From Candidatus Woesearchaeota archaeon (GTDB lineage Archaea > Nanobdellota > Nanobdellia > Woesearchaeales > GW2011-AR9): a stretch of DNA of 64,000 nt. The position numbers were made by a program, and so were the translations under genes. The notes below the pieces were generated by a model. The model had not been told where the DNA came from and searched no databases. It was given only the letters and a program-made list of their open reading frames with translations. This document shows, piece by piece, positions 60,454 to 64,000 of this stretch (positions within the stretch are counted from its first letter, which is position 1; the number at the start of each line of letters is the position of its first letter). The DNA is taken from assembly GCA_018696595.1 (NCBI GenBank), contig JABHQW010000008.1, forward strand, positions 164,484-228,483, written 5' to 3'.

Positions 60454-60710
60454 AATTCTAAACCTTTAGCAATAGCTTTTTGTAATTTCTTATTGGGGTT
60501 ATGAATCCAAGTAATGCCTTTCATGGTTACCAAGATTTTATTACTATATTCTAAATATTCTAAAATTCCTTTCAAAGTATTATGATTGACTTGTTTAGGT
60601 AACTTTCTTTTTAGTTCTGCAATCGTCATTACACTATCTTCAGAATTTTTGATAGTATCTTCTACCATTAATACAGTGTTTAATGTTGGGGAATGTTCCA
60701 TTTGTAACAT
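60450..60710 (-). CDS. Antitoxin-like helix-turn-helix partner of RelE
   Basis: I use the ATG at 60710, which has AGGTGA 5 bases upstream; the frame extends to a GTG at 60719. The 86 residues begin MLQMEHSPTLNTVLMVEDTI and contain a winged-helix-like part (TIAELKRKLPKQVNHNTLKG, YLEYSNKILVTMKGITWIHN). The pattern is that of small winged-helix proteins regularly encoded before RelE toxins in archaea, so it is likely the antitoxin and autorepressor. The start codon region lies about 20 bases after an inverted repeat-like stretch (AGTTGATAACTATTG). Confidence 0.75.
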   Translation of the reverse strand: MLQMEHSPTLNTVLMVEDTIKNSEDSVMTIAELKRKLPKQVNHNTLKGILEYLEYSNKILVTMKGITWIHNPNKKLQKAIAKGLEL

Positions 60711-60829
60711 ATTTATCACCTATTGTTATTAGTTGATAACTATTGTTTACTTACTGATATATAAAGATTTTGGTAATAAATCAAGAAAAATAATGATTTT
60801 TGGTTAACAAAAGGAGAATATTGTTTTCA

Positions 60830-61468
60830 TTAAATATCTAACACACTATCTAACTCATGCAAACTTTTAATCTTGGGGTGATACTCCCTAGAATTTCTAC
60901 GATCAATTAAAACAGATTTCATGTCAATCTTTTTGGCAGCCATAATGTCTGACTGAATACTATCTCCAACCATTACGGCATCATCAACCGTTAAACCCAA
61001 ATCAGATAACACGTGTTTAAAGAAATTTTTATCGGTTTTAATTAAACCCACTTCACAAGATAAATACGTTTTATCAAACAACTCTTCTAATTGAAATTTT
61101 TCCATTACTTGTTTAATTGAAAAACAATCAGTGTTAGAAACTAAAATCACTTTATACTTTTTTCTTAACTCTGTTAAAATTTCTTTAACTTCTTTATAAG
61201 GTTGCGCAAGCATCCAGTTTTTGTTCCACATCCCTACAAGAGTTTCAATTTTATGGTTCTTAATTTCAATCTGAAATTCTTTACAAATATTTTCAAAAGA
61301 TTGTTTCAAGTTTTCAAACTTAGAAGTCATCATTGCTCGTTCCATCCTGACAACATATTCGGGGAATGGCAATTTAATCTCAAGGATGTTCTTCACTTGT
61401 TTAATCGGACTCCAGACTCCGTTTTCTACTAAAGTTCCCCAGAAGTCGAATAGAATGGCTTTTGTCAT
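60830..61468 (-). CDS. HAD-family hydrolase
   Basis: The 212-residue protein is a haloacid-dehalogenase-type hydrolase. Motif I is ILFDFWGTLVE with the nucleophile Asp 8, motif II is VILVSNTDCFS and motif IV is AVMVGDSIQSDIMAAKK. The usual second Asp of motif I (D-x-D) is Trp, which is also seen in some phosphatases of unknown type and in dehalogenase-like members. A helical cap (about 15-90) suits subfamily I. The substrate cannot be predicted. The gene is alone, divergent from tyrS. Confidence 0.85.
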   Translation of the reverse strand: MTKAILFDFWGTLVENGVWSPIKQVKNILEIKLPFPEYVVRMERAMMTSKFENLKQSFENICKEFQIEIKNHKIETLVGMWNKNWMLAQPYKEVKEILTELRKKYKVILVSNTDCFSIKQVMEKFQLEELFDKTYLSCEVGLIKTDKNFFKHVLSDLGLTVDDAVMVGDSIQSDIMAAKKIDMKSVLIDRRNSREYHPKIKSLHELDSVLDI

Positions 61469-61547
61469 CTAATAAACTAAATTAGCTTTAATCTATATAT
61501 ATTTTACTGAATTACAGACGTTATTTAAACTAGAAATCACAAAAACG

Positions 61548-61555
61548 TTTATAAA
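61548..61555 (+). promoter_or_regulatory. TATA box for tyrS
   Basis: TTTATAAA lies 23-30 bases before the ATG at 61578; the transcript is therefore expected to be leaderless. Confidence 0.6.
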
Positions 61556-61577
61556 TTCCACTCAATTCTTCTTTAAC

Positions 61578-62594
61578 ATGACACCAGAAGAGAAATTCGA
61601 ACTGATCAAAAGAAATACACAAGAAATTGTTACAGAAGAAGAAATGCTTGCTTTATTAAAGAAAAAGAAGCAACCAGCAATTTATTTAGGTACTGCAGTT
61701 ACTGGCAGACCACACATTGGATATTTTGTTTGGGTTCTTAAAATGGCAGATTTTCTTAAAGCTGGATTCAAAGTAAAATTATTATTAGCAGATATGCATG
61801 GTGCTTTAGATAATTGTCCTTGGGATGTTTTAGAAAAAAGGTTTAATTATTATTCAACTGTAATTCCATTAATGTTTAAAGCAATTGGTGCAGACATTAA
61901 AAACTTTCAAATCGTTAAAGGATCCTCTTTCCAATTAAAAAAAGAATACACTTTAGATTTGTTAAAAATGTCTACCTTCGCTTCTATTAACGATGCTAAA
62001 CGAGCAGCTTCAGAAGTTGTTAAGTTTGGTAACAACCCTAAACTATCTGGTTTGATTTATCCGTTAATGCAAGCTTTAGATGAAGAATATTTGAAAGTAG
62101 ATGTTCAATATGGGGGAGTAGATCAAAGAAAAATTTTAATGTTTGCTCGTGAAAATTTGCCCAAAATTGGTTACAAACCAAGAGTTGAAGTAATGACGCC
62201 TTTACTGCCGGGATTAACTGGTAAGAAAATGTCCGCTTCAGATTTAAAATCTAAAATTGATTTATTAGATACTAATAAGGAAGTTGAAGATAAGTTGAAG
62301 AAAGCTTTCTGTGAAGAAGGTGTTGTTGAAGAAAATGGCGTTTTGGCCTTTTTGAAACATGTGGTTATGGTTCTTAAACAAGATGCGGGGAAGAAATTTG
62401 TAATTGATCGGCCAGAAAAGTTTGGTGGTAAATTAGAATTCTCTACTTATGAAGAAATTGAGAAAGTTTTCGTTAAGAAAGAATTACATCCATTAGATCT
62501 GAAAATTGCTTTGGCTAAAGAAGTCAATAATCTTCTGAAAGTGTTTAAGGATAAGAAACTGGAAAAGATCTCTAAAGACGGTTATGGTGAATGA
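61578..62594 (+). CDS. tyrS: Tyrosyl-tRNA synthetase, archaeal type
   Basis: The enzyme charges tRNA-Tyr with tyrosine. The 338-residue protein has the class I motifs: the HIGH-like element GRPHIGYFVW near 48-57 and KMSAS in LTGKKMSASDLKSKI. Tyrosine-binding motifs are QALDEEYLKVDVQYGGVDQR and LLADMHGALDNCPW. The length matches archaeal/eukaryotic TyrRS rather than bacterial TyrRS (about 420). It is a single gene on the plus strand between two minus-strand genes, with its own TATA box. Confidence 0.97.
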   Translation: MTPEEKFELIKRNTQEIVTEEEMLALLKKKKQPAIYLGTAVTGRPHIGYFVWVLKMADFLKAGFKVKLLLADMHGALDNCPWDVLEKRFNYYSTVIPLMFKAIGADIKNFQIVKGSSFQLKKEYTLDLLKMSTFASINDAKRAASEVVKFGNNPKLSGLIYPLMQALDEEYLKVDVQYGGVDQRKILMFARENLPKIGYKPRVEVMTPLLPGLTGKKMSASDLKSKIDLLDTNKEVEDKLKKAFCEEGVVEENGVLAFLKHVVMVLKQDAGKKFVIDRPEKFGGKLEFSTYEEIEKVFVKKELHPLDLKIALAKEVNNLLKVFKDKKLEKISKDGYGE

Positions 62595-62603
62595 TTTATT
62601 TAT

Positions 62604-63806
62604 TCACTTCCCTTCTAACACAACCAAGGTATGATAATTAAAATACTTGTTAATCACTCTTCTAACATCAGCAATAGTAACCTCTTTGATCTTCTTGATA
62701 TAAGAATTCATCAAATCTACAGATTTAACCTGTTCCCAATAAACTATTTGATCTGCAACTTTCTGAGGGTCTTCAATATCTAATAAATAATCTCCTTCGA
62801 TATAATCTTTAGCTTCTTTTAAATCGATAGTATTAATTTTTTTCAATTTTTCAATCTCTGCAAAAATCATTTTTTTAACTAAAGGAAGATTCTTTTTGTC
62901 AATCGTAGCGTAAACTGCAAAGTAACCATAAGTTGAATCATTCAAGTTTTGTGTTCCCACATCATAAGCTAATCCTTTTTTGCCACGAATCTCTGTAAAC
63001 ATTCTTCCACTTTGACCACGGCCAAGAATTCCATTGATCACATCTAAGATATAACTGTCTGGATGGCTTCTAGGAATTGTTTTAAATCCCATTGCTGCAT
63101 AAGTACTAGCAATCTTGCGTTTTTCTTTTTTCAAAGTGTTAGATTTAGCTACTGGTTCATTTACTTTTTTCAAAGTTACATCTTTTCCTTTTTCAAAAAC
63201 AAATTTGTCTTCCAATTCTTTTTTCCATCCTTTAACGTCCCCAACTACAGAAATGATCATGTTATTTGGAACGTAATATCTGTTAAAATAATCCATTACT
63301 TTTTCTCTATTTAGGTTCTTAATAACATTCTTAGAACCATAAACTGGATTTTTGCTGGGGTGTTTCTTGAAAATTGTTCTTTGTAATAAATCCCATTGAT
63401 AATATCTTGGTTCATCATGAACCAAATCAATTTCTTTAATTACAATATTTTTTTCTTTATCTAAATCCTTAGGGTCAAATAAAGAGTTTTGTAAAATATC
63501 TGATAAAACATCTACTCCTTTAGTGAAATGTTTCTTTAAAACTTTAACATAAAAGCAAGTTCTTTCATTGGTAGTGTAAGCGTTAAACTCTCCGCCAATT
63601 TTTTCAATTTCGTTAGATATTAACCAGTTATTAGGTCTCTTCTTAGTACCTTCAAAAACCATATGTTCAATGAAATGAGAAATACCTCTTTCGGTCTCAG
63701 TTTCGTTATTACTGCCTACTTTAACCATTACTTCAATAACTACAGCATTACTCTTATTTTGCTGAAAATATACAGTTAAACCGTTATCTAACACTACCTT
63801 TTTCAT
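62604..63806 (-). CDS. M16-family zinc peptidase
   Basis: The 400-residue protein has the inverted zinc motif HFIEH with His 44, Glu 47 and His 48, and the third ligand region NIVIKEIDLVHDEPR. The protein contains both the catalytic domain (about 1-200) and the non-catalytic domain (about 210-400, GFKTIPRSHPDSYILDVING, LGRGQSGRMFTEIRGKKGLA), as in processing-peptidase-like bacterial M16B enzymes. The substrate is unknown. It ends 10 bases after tyrS (convergent). The TATA box GTTTATAAAT at 63828-63837 is about 22-31 bases before the ATG. Confidence 0.93.
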   Translation of the reverse strand: MKKVVLDNGLTVYFQQNKSNAVVIEVMVKVGSNNETETERGISHFIEHMVFEGTKKRPNNWLISNEIEKIGGEFNAYTTNERTCFYVKVLKKHFTKGVDVLSDILQNSLFDPKDLDKEKNIVIKEIDLVHDEPRYYQWDLLQRTIFKKHPSKNPVYGSKNVIKNLNREKVMDYFNRYYVPNNMIISVVGDVKGWKKELEDKFVFEKGKDVTLKKVNEPVAKSNTLKKEKRKIASTYAAMGFKTIPRSHPDSYILDVINGILGRGQSGRMFTEIRGKKGLAYDVGTQNLNDSTYGYFAVYATIDKKNLPLVKKMIFAEIEKLKKINTIDLKEAKDYIEGDYLLDIEDPQKVADQIVYWEQVKSVDLMNSYIKKIKEVTIADVRRVINKYFNYHTLVVLEGK

Positions 63807-63868
63807 ATATAATAGTATATATTTAAGGTTTATAAATGATTTGGTGAAGTGTAATAAAAAGAAGATTT

Positions 63869-64000
63869 TTATTCGAAATATCTGGTGTCCATTTCATTTG
63901 AATCTGCTTCAATTATAACATCACATCCATAAATGCTTTGTGAAGAATTTGGCGTATAAATTGTTGCAGGATTAACATTTTTTATTATTGCTGTTTCTGG
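63869..64000 (-). CDS. 3' end of an unrecognised protein, partial
   Basis: An open frame runs from the window edge to a TAA at 63869-63871. The visible 43 residues include IIKNVNPATIYTPNSSQSIY and end EADSNEMDTRYFE. The single Cys, Asn/Ser-rich composition and N-x-S site suggest an extracellular beta-rich protein, but too little is visible to decide. The gene starts beyond the window. Confidence 0.6.
   Translation of the reverse strand, partial: PETAIIKNVNPATIYTPNSSQSIYGCDVIIEADSNEMDTRYFE

Noticed and set aside
1..64000. CRISPR arrays, transposases, integrases, rRNA or tRNA genes.
   Set aside because: No regularly spaced direct repeats, transposase motifs, rRNA-like stretches or GGTTCGA-type T-arms were seen by eye; a tRNAscan or covariance search would be decisive.

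Overview
The window looks like a piece of an AT-rich archaeal chromosome. It carries archaeal-type genes for replication (Orc1/Cdc6, MCM, both subunits of polymerase D, RadA, Hjc, RPA-like proteins), transcription (TBP, TFE), translation (aIF2-beta, an archaeal-type tyrosyl-tRNA synthetase) and RNA processing (RNase P p30, RNase Z). The coding style also points to archaea: TATA boxes read ATTTATAAA or similar and many lie about 30 bases from a start codon. The abundance of class III (type IV pilin-like) signal peptides and giant cysteine-rich secreted proteins suggests a DPANN archaeon, probably Woesearchaeota or a relative. That placement is an inference from family content, not a phylogeny.

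Layout. 1-2162: the end of a secreted Ig-like protein and a membrane-anchored Cys-rich protein. 2205-10641: phosphoenolpyruvate synthase, a TRAM protein, RadA with a small partner gene, an ArsB/Nha-type ion transporter, a secreted transglycosylase-like protein, a YdjM-type membrane hydrolase and an RPA-like ssDNA-binding protein. 10724-38014: one uninterrupted minus-strand block of about 27 kb with 20 genes. Most encode short proteins with a K-K-G/A motif followed directly by a hydrophobic helix (pilin-like). They lie beside three giant surface proteins (1821, about 1089 and 2160 residues) and a 408-residue relative of the 2160-residue one. Two of the pilin-like genes (50 and 41 codons) are very small. 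38112-45482: RNase P p30, a TtuA-type thiolase, a ThiI-like protein without a PP-loop, TBP, MCM, an RPA32-like protein and a SpoIIM-type membrane protein. 45483-46802: a 1.3-kb gene-free, very AT-rich region with inverted and direct repeats, a G7 run and an (AT)n tract, directly upstream of orc1/cdc6, DP1 and DP2. This is the best candidate replication origin. 53404-64000: DUF424, aIF2-beta, a TIM-barrel-like protein, a PRTase-like protein, a GCS2-type ligase, a small membrane protein, TFE with a long lysine-rich tail, Hjc, RNase Z, a RelE-type toxin/antitoxin pair, a HAD protein, TyrRS, an M16 peptidase and a truncated CDS.

How it fits together. The replication genes cluster on both sides of the putative origin, as in Pyrococcus, where the origin lies beside cdc6 and the polymerase D genes. 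The 27-kb block is the most novel part. Its operon-like packing, shared signal type and shared Cys-rich modules suggest a multi-subunit, disulfide-rich cell-surface structure, perhaps for attachment to a host or partner. No pilus ATPase, platform protein or prepilin peptidase is present in the window, so the assembly machinery must be encoded elsewhere. I found no rRNA, tRNA, CRISPR array, transposase or integrase.
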